Of a DNA stretch of 64,000 nt, positions 25,138 to 37,044 are shown piece by piece. The position numbers and the translations under genes are program-made. Source of the stretch: Cokeromyces recurvatus (lineage: Eukaryota > Mucoromycota > Mucoromycetes > Mucorales > Mucoraceae); the NCBI RefSeq assembly GCF_025118155.1, contig NW_026251409.1, positions 310,501-374,500 on the forward strand, given 5' to 3'. The notes under the pieces were generated by a model, which ran no database searches, was not told the DNA's origin, and was given only the letters and a program-made list of their open reading frames with translations. Position 1 is the first letter of the stretch; the number at the start of each line of letters is the position of its first letter.

Positions 25138-26965
25138 AATTCATTTTCCGCTTGACACGTTTTATGAATAAAATAACAATGAAAAACAAAAGAAGAGGGT
25201 TATTAGAGAAGTGTAATAAATTTAATTAGTCTAGACTTCTCTTTTAGCAATTAAAAAGTTTTTATTTATTTGTACTTTATGGAAAGAAAAAAATAGTAGT
25301 TGTCTAAAATGGCTTTTCATTCTTTGCATATATTTTCAAACAAACCATATTATACCGTTTTATCTATTCTTTACAGTCAGTCAATATCATCATCTTCTTT
25401 GCAGCCCCTAATAATACAAGCATATATTTCTTGTTTCTTCTTAAACTGCCAAGCTAGATATTTGACCATGTTTCTTTAATAGGTTTCAAGCATGCTAAAT
25501 GCGATTGGGAAGGAAGAGAAGGTTAGATATACTTGTAGCTTTGAGAAGGAATCAACTTCTCTACATTCCAAAAGACTTGTAAAAGTAGGCATGTTATTCA
25601 TAATGAGATACGATCCATTTACTCTCTTGGTGATCAAAGATACAGTTCAAAAAATAATAATAATAATAATAATAATAATATAATACTGTGATGCAATTGT
25701 TTACAAACGTGTATAATATCAAGATACTTACTATATTCTCATTCAGTGTAAAAGTGCCTTTTTGTTTACAAGTGACGGTTGTGGAAAAAAAAATTATTTT
25801 ATAGATTCTTTTGTAGATTCTATCCTAGTAATGAGTTATCAACTATTAGATTCTTTTCTTTTCTTTTCCCCCTTTGTCAGCCATGATAAGTTGAATAATA
25901 AACGCCTTTTTTTTTTCTTCTTTTTATTGGATTGCTATTTGTATAATAAATTGATACTTATTCAATGGTCAAGAATCTATTCTACTGAACTAACGTTCTC
26001 GACTATAAGATATTAAAGGTAGTAAAGATGCGTGTATTTTACTATTGAACTCTAATATATCTTTCTTTTGATCTAATACATTAGACGGAATAGAAGCAAT
26101 CTAGTTACTGCTTATATAGTATTATTATATCAATATCTATGTTTATATGTGATAATCCTTTTGTTGCATGTCATGTCCATTTTATTCTATTTAGGGTTTT
26201 ACATAGAATAGATTACTTATTTACCCGGCTATTTCTATCTCACCCATTTTGTTTGAGTTTTTATAAATGAATTGCATATAATGACTAGTACACTTTCTAG
26301 AGATAAAATGAGCATTTCTTTATGATTATTAGAACCAAAGCTTTATTTTTTTGTTTTTAACACTTGCTGTAGAGTCTTGAGATCCATTAATGTAACATAT
26401 CTTGTAGGGATTGTTCTTAAGAACGTGTGCAATATCATCACCCTAGTGGGAAGTGTAGTTACAATAGCTTGTGTGTGTCTCTTCTTAATTACTCTCCGGT
26501 TGGTGGGGTTTCAAGTGGATGCCATCCATTTTCAAGAAACTTCATATTTATTACCTTGTGGCTCACATAAAAAAAATCATCTCTGTCTTGCTCCAATCCT
26601 CAATAATTAGCAAGTTTCTATTTATTATTTCTCGATACTTGACCTTGGATTATCTTTTTTGAATGAAAGCCTTTGACCGCTTTCCATAAAGTTTCTGATA
26701 CTGGCATCCTTCTTCGAACCAATATTTTCAAATTCCTCAGGAAATGAAGCATCCGTATATCACTGACTCGAGTTTAATTGAGAGGGGAAAAAAATCATCC
26801 ATTGGCGTTACAGCTATTGAGTATTTTCAATTGACTATTTTTTTTTTTTTTTTTTTTTTTTTTAATAAAAATATTTTCTCACTTATTTGGAAAATATATT
26901 ATTTATACGGTTTGTGATAAGCTGTCATTTTAAGAAGAAAAAAAAAATTCATCCACATACAATAC
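24367..26965. other. 2.6 kb gene desert with possible decayed coding sequence
   Basis: The left part is T/A runs, TATG/GTAT repeats and an (AAC)n at about 25082. From about 25,300 to 26,800 base composition is more even than in other spacers and short ORFs occur in several frames (for example 25492-25683 and 26377-26610), none with a recognisable domain. On the minus strand around 26,100-26,780, fragments such as SIRNFMESGQRLSFKKDNPR alternate between frames with stops. This looks like an old gene or transposon relic, but no family can be named. Confidence 0.4.
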
Positions 26966-28227
26966 ATGTCTCTAAATCAGTTTTATATTGAATTGCCAAA
27001 GATTGAACTACATGCTCATATTAATGGTAGTTTAAGTCCTACTACCCTGTATAAATTAGTTGAAAGAAAGAAAATAGATAAACCTGAATTAGCTAATTTT
27101 AAAATTCCTGAATCCCTCGAAAATATTGATGAGTAAAAGTATATTCTTATTTTTTATATAGATCATCAAAATGACTGATTTTTTTTTTTTTTTTTTGTTT
27201 TTCCCTTGGAAATCTAGTTTCTTTCCATTATTTCATTTCATTTATCAACTTACTGACGATGAAGAAAGTGTTCGGATGGCAACACGTGATATTATTTATG
27301 AGTTTGCGAGAGATGGTGTAAAATATTTAGAGTTAAGAACAACACCAAGAAAGAATGATGAAACAGGTATTACAACATAAATAAATCAATAAAAAATGAC
27401 CATAGCAACAACTTCGTTATTCATCTATTATTATGCTAAATGATAAGGCATGACAAAGAAATCCTATATTGCTGCAGTTTTATCTGCAATCCAGGAAACA
27501 CAAAAAGAAAAGGAGATTGACATTATTGTTAAACTTATTCTATCCATTGATCGTCGAAACGATTTAAAGGAAGCAGAAGAGGTCGTAGATTTAGCTGTTG
27601 CTTTCAGGGACACAAATAACATTGTAGGTATTGATCTTTGTGGTGATGTAAGAGCAGGGCTTTTTGAAAATTTGAAACCTGCCTTTAAGAGAGCTAAAGA
27701 AAAGTATGGTTTTCCTATCACTTTACATTTTAATGAAGTACAAGAAAACTTGATGGAGGCGCCCTCTTTATTATCAATTCAACCAGATCGCTTAGGTCAT
27801 GCAACAATACTAAATGATTATTGTCGAAGGATGATATATGACCAAAATATCCCTATTGAAATCTGTATGACATCTAATATCTTATGTAAGACGGTCCCTA
27901 ATTATGAGGTACATCACCTTAAAGAACTCTTCTATGATAATCATCCATTTATTATATGTGTAAAGTGACTTTATTATTATTATTATTATTGTAAATAACT
28001 AATCTCTATCAATTTATTTCTAGACTGATGATAAAGGTGTCTTCTTTTCAGACTCCTCAAATGAATATAGATTAGCCGGTGAAGCATTTAAATTAACTCG
28101 TGAAGAGCTATTTAGAATTTCATATCGTTCTATTGATGCTATCTTTGCTAGTAACGATATTAAAAACCAGTTAAAGGCAAAATGGATTAAATGGAAAGAA
28201 GAGCATGAGGATTATTTTGTTTTATAA
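26966..28227 (+). CDS. N6-methyl-AMP deaminase (ADAL/MAPDA family)
   Basis: Metal-dependent deaminase of the adenosine deaminase superfamily; ADAL members convert N6-methyl-AMP to IMP and so clear nucleotides from m6A RNA turnover. Four exons (26966-27132, 27218-27366, 27448-27959, 28024-28227) give about 343 residues (family about 350). Visible landmarks: metal ligands in LPKIELHAHINGS, KYLELRTTPR, IVGIDLCGD, the catalytic region LHFNEVQ (ADAL members have His-x-x-Glu here, ADA has HAGE), RLGHATIL, ICMTSN and the final metal Asp in TDDKGVF. The HFNE variant and TDDKGVF favour ADAL over adenosine or adenine deaminase. There is no signal peptide, so it is cytosolic. Its stop codon lies 15 bp from that of the next gene on the other strand. 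Confidence 0.92.
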
Positions 28228-28242
28228 CAATAAATAAATAAA

Positions 28243-28461
28243 TTAATCAAATTTTTGTTCTAAAGGACGAATATAATGTTTTGGATATTCTACAGTTAAT
28301 ATATATATATGATGTGTATCTAATTCAATTCTTCCTGTATTAAGGTCGAAACGTGTAGGTATATGATGAGCACGTCGATCAAGAGAGACATGGTAACCTC
28401 GCTCCGATAATACATCCATAACTATGGCAGCAAAATGATTATTTCCCATTAAAGCTTCCTC

Positions 28462-28499
<38 letters not shown>

Positions 28500-29126
28500 A
28501 TAATAATAATATGTTAATATAAATACATGCATACTATCATGATTATACTTACGTTCTTATATTAACATGTCCACAAATAGAATGACGATGAACTTGAGGC
28601 ATAACATTACTATCGATAAAATGAATAGCCTTTTTTAACATAGCTGGTTCAATATCTTGATAATGTTCTAAGCGGCTGATTAAATCCTATAAATAAATAT
28701 TTATATATATATATATATGCTCTGTTAGAGAGGATACTATACACAGGTATATTAGTTTACTTGACGAGCATGAATTCCAATCTGTGATGCAACAGGAATA
28801 TGAGAAATTGAATCATAAGTCTCTGAATCTAATTCTAGTGAAGATTGATATTCAAACTCTTTTAATATAATCTGTAACACATTTCTAATAGTATCTGTTG
28901 CATTGATCAGGTCTATTATCGTCATTATTAATAATAGTAATAATAATAAAAAAAACTTGAATTTATATGATCGCTATGAATAGTTAATACTTTACGAAAA
29001 GGAAACATTTTGGATAGTTTTAAGAGTGAACCATAATGTGCTTTAAATATCGCATATCTTTCACGAATTAACTTTTTTCACATAAGAAGCTTCATTAGTA
29101 AATGAACATAATAATAATACTATACT

Positions 29127-29205
<79 letters not shown>

Positions 29206-30275
29206 ACTTACATTTTCATCGTTATCTGTTACACGCTCAGGCCAAATTTCACCTTGCCCAGTTTTCTTTACATTCATGTTATGTTCACGAATCATTTTAC
29301 CTCTTGCTATTTGTCTTTGAACTGAAATCTCTTCATCAACATAAAGTACACAAATACGAAATACAGGTCGACTAAATAGAGATAATAAGTTTAACATTAA
29401 TTTACTATATAAATATGTATATATATATATTACGGAAATTGATCCTTTTTGTCTGTGTTCCAGAACTCGCGTCTCAGTTCTGTCATACGATCATATAATA
29501 ATTTCAATGCTTCAACCTGTATATCAGTACGAGGAAATCCATCTACAAGAACACCTACAGTTGGATCAGAGCAATTTAGCATAGCATGTAAAAGTAACTC
29601 AATCACGTATCGATCAGATATCATTTGACCTTGATTTATTAACTCTTTACATTCAGGTGTTTGAAGTAATTGGGAGACGGTAATAGGAGAGTTAGTAATA
29701 CCACGTGCACGTAATATAGAGTTGGTATGGGTGCCTTTTCCAGATCTATGTATATTTATTATTTAATTATGTTTGTTTGTTTATTTATTTATTACATGTA
29801 TTCTATTATTACCCAGGTGCTCCCATTAAAAATATAAATTCTCTGGGTAAATGAATATTTTCTTTTCCATAGTGATTCTCGATATTTTTCCATGCTTGAT
29901 TAAAGATTAATTTTGCATCCTTAATCTCTTCAGCTCTTATATGTTATAATAATCAATTATTAAATAAATAAATAATGCACATATATATATTTCATCTTTA
30001 CATACCTTGTTGAATCATGACTTGCTATTGTACGAGACGAACTAGATGCTAAATTAAACCTTTATTTTTTTATGCCTTTTTTTTTCTTTCTTTCTTTCTA
30101 TATGCTTACCTGTTGGTTCAGGTACTGCAGATAGTTTCCTCGGTAAAGATAGGGTTGTATAATAAGCTAAACTTTTATACTGACTAGCAAATATCTTTGA
30201 AGTAATTGGTTTATTGCAGTTATACGGTCTACGTAATAAGAGAGACAACATAATTCTACCTGTAATTGCTGGCAT
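28243..30275 (-). CDS. Adenylate-kinase-like protein with long C-terminal extension, probably mitochondrial
   Basis: P-loop nucleotide kinase of the adenylate kinase family. Nine exons (30275-30110, 30048-30006, 29935-29813, 29745-29434, 29371-29212, 29071-28996, 28912-28761, 28686-28553, 28462-28243) give about 461 residues, twice a typical AK. The N-terminal 55 residues are Arg/Ser/Leu/Tyr-rich without acids until late, as in mitochondrial presequences. The P-loop GAPGSGKGTH is rebuilt across the third splice; then come the NMP-binding part and LVDGFPRTD (Asp/Arg of the core). The lid is long (GQGEIWPERVTDNDEN). The extension (YQSSLELDSETYDSI, then DVLSERGYHVSLDRR) resembles AK-like proteins of plants and protists. 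Joins such as FPF/HLINATD restore a natural sequence. AK activity is inferred; substrate could be another NMP. Confidence 0.85.
29129..29201 (+). repeat. Uninterrupted T tract of about 72 nt in an intron
   Basis: The longest homopolymer in the window. It lies in intron 5 of the AK-like gene (29211-29072), where the transcript would carry about 72 consecutive A residues shortly after the 5' splice site. The branch-like TTACTAAT and acceptor follow after it. Confidence 0.9.
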
Positions 30276-32454
30276 TTTTTTTTATACAAATAATGATAAA
30301 AAGAAAGAAAGAAAGGAAATAAATAGAAAACATGAACTTTTTTTTCCCTCTCTTTTATTATTTCTATGTAGACCCTAGTGACTCGAATTACACACATCAT
30401 AGATCAAAAGAGAATGATATCATTAAGAATAAAGGGGAAGTTGGGAATAGGGAGGTTTCACTAATACTAAAAATAGAGCTAATGAATTTAAACAATTAAT
30501 CACATTATTTTGTAAATGAACGATACTATAATAGATACAATATCTATATACATATACATATTTATTGAAGAAAGTACATGGAAGAATCTTTAGTTGAAGT
30601 ATTAAATAGAAGTAAAAGTAGTATCCTTTTTTTTTATCACAAGTAACGAAGACTATGAAAAAGTAGCATAATTCACAGAATCAAAATAAAAAGAAAGAAT
30701 GAACAAGTTTTGATAATTCTATTTTGTTTAGTTAATTGATGCAACTTATTTTTGCTGTCAACTTATATTTAAATTATTGAAGAAGAAAAAAAAACCTAGT
30801 AATTACTGTTTTAGTTGCTTCTTCTATTAAAGACTTTATTAATAAAGATCTGTAGTCATAAAAATAGTTTAAAAGCCATAAAAAAAAGGACTATAATGAG
30901 ATGCAACAAAATTCATTTTTATCTTGCATTAGTAAATATAGAGGACAATTTACATAATTCTAATGTATTAAATATGATAGACCTTAAGGAAAAAAGAATC
31001 GGTTTCTTTTTCAAAATATATTTCGAATAGATGAGTTTAGAAAATTAACTACTAAGAAATATTACAGGATCTAAATATCGCAAAGGATAAAGGAGTATGC
31101 ATTGGTCACTATAAGGCAAATTTATCAAGACAATATATAAATTCCAGTTATAGTCTTTAGGAATAAAGATACTGTAAAGTTTAAGAGTGTAAGAATAGAA
31201 ACCACTAATATACTGTAAAGAACATGATTGGACAGATAAGGGTAGGTAGAATATGAGGATTTGATTGTTCATGGCTTTGAAACTTACAAAGTAATAAATT
31301 AGTATTGATCTCTTAACCTCAATACAATATGTTTACTTTTATATATAAAACACAGTTAGTGTCTATGTTTTGAAAGAAGTTTTATACCTGCAATAATAGG
31401 CTGTTATGATGTTTTAACATACCAAAGCTGTAAGGTGCTGTAGCAACGTGATTGCGAAATATATTTATCCATTATTCAATGAGATACTAACTAGTTGCCA
31501 TCAGATTTTCTTCATTCCCTTGTTAGAAATAATAATATGCCTATCTCGAACATGGCGTGTTTTTTGTTCTTTTTTTTTTTCTAATGAAAAGTTTGAAGTT
31601 TTTGCATGCAAATATGTCTATGAATTATCTTGCTTCTTTTCAAATTTGTATCTAATTGATATATACACATATATAAAGCTTTCTAACCAGTCTTGAGTTC
31701 ATCCGAAAACAACGTATTATTCTTTTTCGGGGAGGGGTTTTTTTTTCTACCTTTGACCCTAAAGAGAGTGTTTAACATATTATGCCCAATTCAAGTTGTT
31801 TTTTTTTTAAAAAAAAAAAAAAAAAGATTGTTTAAACGTGTTATGCTCATCATTATTTAATTTAATCTTGCTGCTGCATAAATGACTTTAGACTCAGCCC
31901 ATATAAATAAAAAATAAAAAAAATAGATACTGGAAATATTATAGCCATTACTGTAACATTTATCAGAGTAGCATCATTAAACTAATAACAATAATAATAA
32001 AAGAATATGTAGCAGCCTGTTAACCTTTTACTAGTGTTTACAACTCACTATAGAATAAGTTCTATTTTATACAAAAGACTCTATTTTGTCGTATGCGTAG
32101 TATGTTTATATATAAATAAAAATGATAATTGTACTCTACTTTCATTTTGTCAAGTTGTCTTAGTAGCAAATAAAAGAGAAATATTATATTTAAATACAGA
32201 CATTCTAAACAAAGTAATATGCAAGATTCATTAGAAACTATTTTTTCCACACTTAATATAGACGGTTAAAAAAAAAATTGTTTATCAAGATCTAAGCAGT
32301 CTTTGCTAGATGAAGGAGAAAAAAAAAATAGATATTTAACTTTAAATAGTAATGAAAAAAGGGTGACGTTATTATTATTTTACTAGTGTTAAAAATTCCT
32401 ATTTGATTCGTTTTATAATTATTATCCCTTCAATACGTTATTGTACTTCATGAA
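30276..32454. other. 2.2 kb gene desert
   Basis: Spacer between the AK-like gene and the ADCK1-like gene (divergent). There is no ORF with a recognisable domain. Short ORFs at 30815-31030(+), 31045-31272(-) and 31448-31696(+) are Phe/Tyr/Ile/Ser-rich. The middle (30,900-31,700) has fewer homopolymers than neighbouring spacers and may be decayed coding DNA. A T/A block lies at about 31799-31826. Confidence 0.4.
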
Positions 32455-34383
32455 ATGTCTTTTTTTACAAGACGGTTGTTACACTCAACGCCAATACGAC
32501 TAGCATTAGGGACCAGCTTAATTGGTACAGGCATCTTCACATATGATTATAATACAGAAGCACAAGTTTTAACAAGAAACGTAAGAACGTTTTACAATGG
32601 TATTGCATTAGCCATTGATTATAAAGTAAACTTTCAACCTGGACATACAAAAGAAGAAGCAATGAAAATTGAACAAATACATGAGCGAACTGCAAATCGT
32701 GTTTTCGATGTTTTTGAACGTAACGCTGGATTGTACATTAAAGTTGGACAAGTGATAGGTACGCAAGCAGCTGTTTTACCCTCAGCCTATCAACGAAGAG
32801 CGGTACAACTATTCGATTCAGCTCCTGCAGTTCCATTCGAATCGGTTGAACGCGTATTCATGGAAGATTTTAATGGACTTCATCCAAATGAAGTATTTGC
32901 TGAATTTGACACGATACCCGTTGCTTCTGCATCCATTGCTCAAGTCCATAAAGCAAAATTAAAAAATGGCGATCTTGTAGCTGTCAAGATTCAAAAACCT
33001 GCAATTCGAAAACAAATGGATTGGGATTTAGCTGCTTTTCGCCTTTTACTTAAACTATACGAACATATTTTTGATTTACCTTTGTCTTGGTCAAGTGACT
33101 ATATTGAAGAGCACATGAGAATGGAGGCCAATTTCAAAATTGAAGCAAAGTAAAGTTTATCTTTCTCCCTCTCCCTCTATTTATTTTATATATTGATTAA
33201 GATTAAATAATTATAGCAATGCAAAGAAAGCATGGAAGCATTTACAAGAAGAGAAAGCACTAAAAGATAGAGTTTATGTACCAAAAGTGTATGATGAATA
33301 TAGTTCTGAAAGAGTACTAGTATGTGAATGGATAGACGGTATTCAATTAACAGATATAAAAGTTCTTAAAGAAAATGGCATTGATTATACAACAGCCATG
33401 AAAACAGCAATAGAAGTATTTGCAAGTCAAATATTTCGTAGTGGATTTGTGCATGGTATATAAATATCACGAATAAATATATGCATATATATATAAAGAA
33501 AATGATTCTGGATACTTAATATAAATTATATTATTTAGGTGATCCTCATCCTGGTAATGTATTAGTACGAAAAAATCCAAATAATAAGAACCAAATTCAG
33601 GTTGTGTTGATTGATCATGGACTTTATATTCAGGAAGCAGAAAAGTAAGTTTTTTTTTTTTAAAAAAAAAAAGACAACGAAAAAAAGTATTACTCACAAA
33701 TAAATTAGATTCCGTTTAGAGTATTGCCAATTATGGGAGGCATTATTCATGTTGGATATACCAAGGATGTCAGAGATATGTAAGGAATGGGGTATACATG
33801 ATGCTACGATGTTTGCAACAATCACGCTACAACGACCCTTTTCTGGTAAAAAAGCAGTTCATATAGACCAGAAAGTTGATTTAAACGAAATGTATGAATT
33901 ACAGACGCATATGAAGGAACGGATAAAAAACTTTTTATATGATCAAGCGTTATTCCCGAGAGAATTGATTTTTATTTCGAGAAATATGAATATTGTTAGA
34001 GCAAATAATAAAGCAGTTGGTAGCCCAATTAACAGAATCAATATTATGGCTCGTTGGGCTGTTTTAGGTCTATCAAAAAAGAAAGGATCTTGGCTTAGTT
34101 GGAGATCCGTTGTGTTTGAGTGTACATTATTCTTAATGAGTGTAGGATTCTGGTTAGTTAGACTTAAAAATGCTGCAAATAAATTACTTTTTGATAAAAA
34201 ATCTCGAGGTTTAGAAGATATTTTAGACGAAAGAATGAGAGATGAGGTATAGCTTATAATGGAAATGAATAAGAAGGATTTCTTAGCTAATTACTATTTT
34301 TTTTTTTTTAATTTTTTAATAACACTTACTAGATGTTTAGACAATTTGGTGTTAAAGTAGATCCAGCTGTATTCGATGGCTAA
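32455..34383 (+). CDS. ABC1/ADCK1-type atypical kinase, mitochondrial (yeast Mcp2-like)
   Basis: UbiB/ABC1 family protein. Five exons (32455-33149, 33217-33455, 33539-33644, 33709-34246, 34333-34383) give about 542 residues. The N-terminus (FFTRRLLHSTPIRLALG) is a good mitochondrial presequence followed by a hydrophobic helix. Family motifs: KxGQ as YIKVGQVIGTQAAVLP, the Ala-rich loop VASASIAQVHKA in place of a Gly-rich loop, Lys in VAVKIQKP, EANFKIEA (ExD-like helix), FVHGDPHPGNVLV as catalytic loop and VVLIDHGLY as metal-binding DHG instead of DFG. These fit the ADCK1/ADCK5 and yeast Mcp2 branch, linked to inner-membrane lipid homeostasis, better than Coq8. A second hydrophobic helix (VVFECTLFLMSVGFWLV) lies near the C-terminus. 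The last exon codes only 16 residues and is supported by frame and a TTACTAG acceptor. Confidence 0.92.
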
Positions 34384-34806
34384 ATCCTTTAAAAGTTAGA
34401 ATAAAGAAATATATATTTTTAATGACTAATAACAAGCTTATTTTAATTAAATGATTCATTTGGCAAATTTATGTATTATCAAATGAGAATATATTCATAA
34501 CTTTGGTTTGCTTTTTTTATTTTTTCTTTTCCCTTTAACGAAATTGCATAAAATAAATTGCTCCGGCCCGCATACTAATTTTTTCTGCGTCTAAACGTGA
34601 CGATGATAGAAGCGGAATTGGAATAGTGACTCCTTTTATCATGGAATTTTTTTCTGACCTTTTAAATATTTTCTAGAGTTCAGAACATATTGTGTTCCCT
34701 CCCTAACTTCTATCCACTAAAGGTAATGTATAGATTTAAAGACGATATTCATCCATCCATCCATCCATCGAGTTGTGCTAAACAACCATTTATATAGTTT
34801 ATCAAA
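34384..34806. promoter_or_regulatory. Promoter region of the EF-1alpha gene
   Basis: About 420 bp between the ADCK1-like gene and EF-1alpha. It contains a long pyrimidine-rich stretch at 34500-34545, a brief GC-rich patch (34561-34575), and a (CATC)n repeat at about 34747-34768 close to the ATG. No clear TATA box was found. Expression strength is inferred from the gene's codon use, not from an element. Confidence 0.45.
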
Positions 34807-36183
34807 ATGGGTAAAGAGAAGACTCACGTTAACGTTGTCGTTATTGGTCACGTCGATTCTGGTAAGTCCACCACCACTGGTCACTTGATTTACAAGTGTG
34901 GTGGTATTGATAAGCGTACCATTGAAAAGTTCGAGAAGGAAGCTGCTGAACTCGGTAAGGGTTCCTTCAAGTACGCTTGGGTTCTTGATAAGCTTAAGGC
35001 CGAACGTGAACGTGGTATCACCATTGATATTGCTCTCTGGAAGTTCGAAACCCCCAAGTACCACGTCACCGTTATTGATGCTCCTGGTCATCGTGATTTC
35101 ATCAAGAACATGATTACTGGTACCTCTCAAGCCGATTGTGCTATCCTTATCATTGCTGGTGGTACTGGTGAATTCGAAGCCGGTATTTCCAAGGATGGTC
35201 AAACCCGTGAACACGCTCTTCTTGCCTTCACCTTGGGTGTCCGTCAATTGATTGTTGCTATCAACAAGATGGATACCACCAAGTGGTCCGAAGCTCGTTA
35301 CAACGAAATCGTTAAGGAAGTCTCCAACTTCATCAAGAAGATCGGTTTCAACCCCAAGTCTGTTCCTTTCGTCCCCATCTCTGGCTGGCACGGTGATAAC
35401 ATGTTGGATGAATCCACCAACATGCCCTGGTTCAAGGGATGGACCAAGGAAACCAAGGCTGGTTCCAAGACTGGTAAGACTCTTCTCGAAGCTATCGATG
35501 CTATTGATCCCCCTACCCGTCCCGTCGATAAGCCTCTCCGTCTTCCCCTTCAAGATGTCTACAAGATCGGTGGTATTGGTACAGTCCCCGTCGGTCGTGT
35601 CGAAACTGGTGTTATCAAGGCTGGTATGGTCGTCACTTTCGCTCCTTCTGCCGTCACCACTGAAGTTAAGTCCGTCGAAATGCACCACGAAACCCTCGCT
35701 GAAGGTCTTCCCGGTGACAACGTTGGTTTCAACGTTAAGAACGTTTCTGTCAAGGATATCCGTCGTGGTAACGTCTGTTCCGACTCCAAGAACGATCCCG
35801 CTAAGGAATCTGCCTCTTTCACCGCTCAAGTCATTATCTTGAACCACCCTGGTCAAATCTCTGCTGGTTATGCTCCAGTTCTTGACTGTCACACTGCTCA
35901 CATTGCTTGTAAGTTCGCCGAATTGATTGAAAAGATCGATCGTCGTAGCGGTAAGAAGCTCGAAGATGCTCCCAAGTTCGTCAAGTCTGGTGACTCTGCT
36001 ATCGTCAAGATGGTTCCTTCCAAGCCCATGTGTGTTGAAGCTTACACTGAATATCCTCCTCTTGGTCGTTTCGCTGTCCGTGATATGCGTCAAACCGTTG
36101 CTGTTGGTGTCATCAAGTCCGTTGAAAAGGTTGACCGTGCCGGTAAGGTTACCAAGGCTGCTGCCAAGGCTTCCAAGAAATAA
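34807..36183 (+). CDS. TEF1: Translation elongation factor 1-alpha
   Basis: GTPase delivering aminoacyl-tRNA to the ribosome in the cytosol. One uninterrupted ORF of 458 residues, the normal length. G1 is [15 protein letters not shown]2 region [14 protein letters not shown]3 DAPGHRDF, G4 NKMD and G5 region [10 protein letters not shown]; domains II and III follow, with a Lys-rich end. It stands out: codons are strongly biased to C-ending and a few preferred forms (GGT, AAG, GTC, CTC), GC content is far above the window, and it has no intron while nearly all neighbours do. This is the usual mark of very high expression, not of foreign origin. The ATG context (TTATCAAAATGGG) is good. The 458-residue ORF on the opposite strand is a side effect of this codon bias. 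Confidence 0.99.
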   Translation: MGKEKTHVNVVVIGHVDSGKSTTTGHLIYKCGGIDKRTIEKFEKEAAELGKGSFKYAWVLDKLKAERERGITIDIALWKFETPKYHVTVIDAPGHRDFIKNMITGTSQADCAILIIAGGTGEFEAGISKDGQTREHALLAFTLGVRQLIVAINKMDTTKWSEARYNEIVKEVSNFIKKIGFNPKSVPFVPISGWHGDNMLDESTNMPWFKGWTKETKAGSKTGKTLLEAIDAIDPPTRPVDKPLRLPLQDVYKIGGIGTVPVGRVETGVIKAGMVVTFAPSAVTTEVKSVEMHHETLAEGLPGDNVGFNVKNVSVKDIRRGNVCSDSKNDPAKESASFTAQVIILNHPGQISAGYAPVLDCHTAHIACKFAELIEKIDRRSGKKLEDAPKFVKSGDSAIVKMVPSKPMCVEAYTEYPPLGRFAVRDMRQTVAVGVIKSVEKVDRAGKVTKAAAKASKK

Positions 36184-37044
36184 ATTTCTTCAACTTGAAA
36201 ATTGAATAAAATAAATAAAAAAATTATAATCATGGATTATTTTTTTGTTAAAATATTTGAAAGTTTATTTTTTTTATACCAATATGCAAGTATACTAAAA
36301 AAAAAAAACTTGTATGCTTATCGGATTTTATCTTTACATTAATAAGGAGATTTTCAAACGCTATTTTGATATTCCAATTGTAACTAAAAAGTATATTCTT
36401 AATGACTCAAATAATAAACGGTTTATAAGTACTTTATCAAGTTGATGTCCTTAATATGAAACTATGCTTCAAGATAGTGAGCATTGAGTAATGTTCTTTA
36501 TTCTATTCCATGTTATAACATCGATTAATGTAACAGCCCACTAAAATTAAAATTAAGCAATATAACATTTTTGTGATTAACGATAAATAATTTGAACTTG
36601 AGATAGTTTCACTGCACACAAAAGAATAATAAATACATATTAATAATAGCAAGATGTTCATTTTATGAATAAGGAACTTTATTTTTTTTTTTTTTTTTAT
36701 ATACATATTTGTGTGTATAATTCTTTAACTAGGAAACAATTGTATTATTTTTAATATTATTAGTATAAAAAAAAAATAATAATGCTTCTGCCTGAAGATT
36801 ATTTGGTATGTATCGGATAAATCAAGATAATTTTTTTTTTTTTTTTGTTTTTGTTTTAAACATGTCGGGTTTGCAAGTTATTTTCAGGGAAAACACAGTT
36901 TCACTATTGCTATTGTCTTATAGCATATTTATTACATTATCAAGATTTTTTATTTCACTAATTTCTTCAGTTTTTTTTTTTTTTTTCCTGCCATTTTTTT
37001 TTTTTTTTTTTTTGTCATAATTGAAATTATACATGACAATATAA
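36184..37044. other. Intergenic, no gene seen
   Basis: About 860 bp after EF-1alpha, with AATAAA-type sequence at about 36205-36220 that could serve 3'-end formation. The right half is T-rich and lies just upstream of the histidine kinase ATG. No supported ORF. Confidence 0.45.

Noticed and set aside
30900..31700. Transposon remnant in the 30-32 kb spacer
   Set aside because: Only weakly protein-like fragments without any recognisable motif or repeat ends; too little to call.
34717..36093. 458-residue ORF on the minus strand opposite EF-1alpha
   Set aside because: It exactly shadows the EF-1alpha gene, and its Thr/Ser/Asp/Gly-rich composition follows from the strong codon bias of the sense strand. 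No independent gene evidence.
36184..37044. EF-1alpha as a horizontally acquired gene because of its high GC
   Set aside because: The protein is a normal fungal EF-1alpha; GC and lack of introns are explained by codon optimisation for high expression.
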